The translations under genes were made by a program, and so were the position numbers. From Actinomycetota bacterium (GTDB taxonomy: Bacteria > Actinomycetota > Actinomycetes > Propionibacteriales > Nocardioidaceae), in NCBI GenBank assembly GCA_009702305.1, contig WLIH01000252.1, positions 1 through 5,090 of the forward strand: a stretch of 5,090 nucleotides of DNA, given 5' to 3'. Each line of letters starts with the position of its first letter. The first letter of the stretch is position 1. The notes beneath the pieces were generated by a model, which was given only the letters and a program-made list of their open reading frames with translations, ran no database searches and was not told the DNA's origin. Shown here piece by piece: positions 4,967-5,090 of this stretch.

Positions 4967-5090
4967 AACGAGGGTTCTCGTGGGCGCGCCTACTCGACCG
5001 ACGAGGGTTCTCGTGGGCGCGCCTACTCGACCGACGAGGGTTTCTCGTGGGCGCGCCTACTCGACCGACGAGGGTTCTCGTGGGCGCGCC
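4958..5090. repeat. Tandem array of four about 33-bp units, continuing past the window
   Basis: The units are 4958-4990, 4991-5023, 5024-5057 and 5058-5090. They are nearly identical: the first has an A for G at its tenth base and the third has one extra T (34 bp). Each unit starts TACTCGACC, contains ACGAG-GGTT-CTCGT (a 5-bp stem with a 4-nt loop) and ends with the palindrome GGCGCGCC. There are no unique spacers, so this is not a CRISPR array. The last unit ends exactly at the window edge, so the true copy number is unknown. The hairpins may act as a transcription block after prfB, but no T-run follows them. Confidence 0.93.

Noticed and set aside
4958..5090. CRISPR array
   Set aside because: The repeats are directly adjacent with no variable spacers, and no cas genes are seen.

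Overview
The window is a GC-rich chromosomal segment with the codon use and gene content of an Actinomycetota bacterium. Frequent GTG starts, a release factor 2 closely resembling actinobacterial RF2, and a sortase that looks like class F all fit. A Nocardioides-like organism is my best guess, from the style of the proteins and of the repeat near the right end. This is recollection-based inference, not a database result.

Left part (1-1959): the window opens inside the last 56 codons of a plus-strand gene that resembles the C-terminus of allophanate hydrolase (urea catabolism). Its 3' end overlaps, tail to tail, the end of a minus-strand gene. That gene and the one upstream of it form a tandem minus-strand pair of secreted CAP (SCP/PR1-like) proteins. 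One is large, with a CAP domain, a middle domain and a fibronectin type III domain. The other is a compact, nearly bare CAP domain of 162 residues.

Middle (1960-3732): a 122-bp divergent intergenic region is packed with inverted repeats, including a long interrupted dyad and two mutually exclusive hairpins that stop just before a ribosome binding site. It is followed by a plus-strand two-gene unit. The first gene encodes an exported, C-terminally membrane-anchored protein with a Gly/Lys/His-rich low-complexity region and a two-cysteine domain. The second, overlapping it by 8 bp, encodes a membrane-anchored sortase. Together with the CAP pair, this is a cell-envelope or secreted-protein neighbourhood.

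Right part (3733-5090): prfB, encoding peptide chain release factor 2, has SPF and GGQ motifs, a probable leaderless GTG start and no programmed frameshift. After it comes a dispersed-type repeat whose right end leads into a tandem array of about 33-bp units. The array runs off the window, and each unit carries a small hairpin and a GGCGCGCC palindrome.

No RNA genes, CRISPR array, insertion sequence or phage genes were recognised. The items most worth a second look are the leader hairpins before the sortase operon, the sortase with its LPXTG-less partner, and the tandem repeat after prfB.
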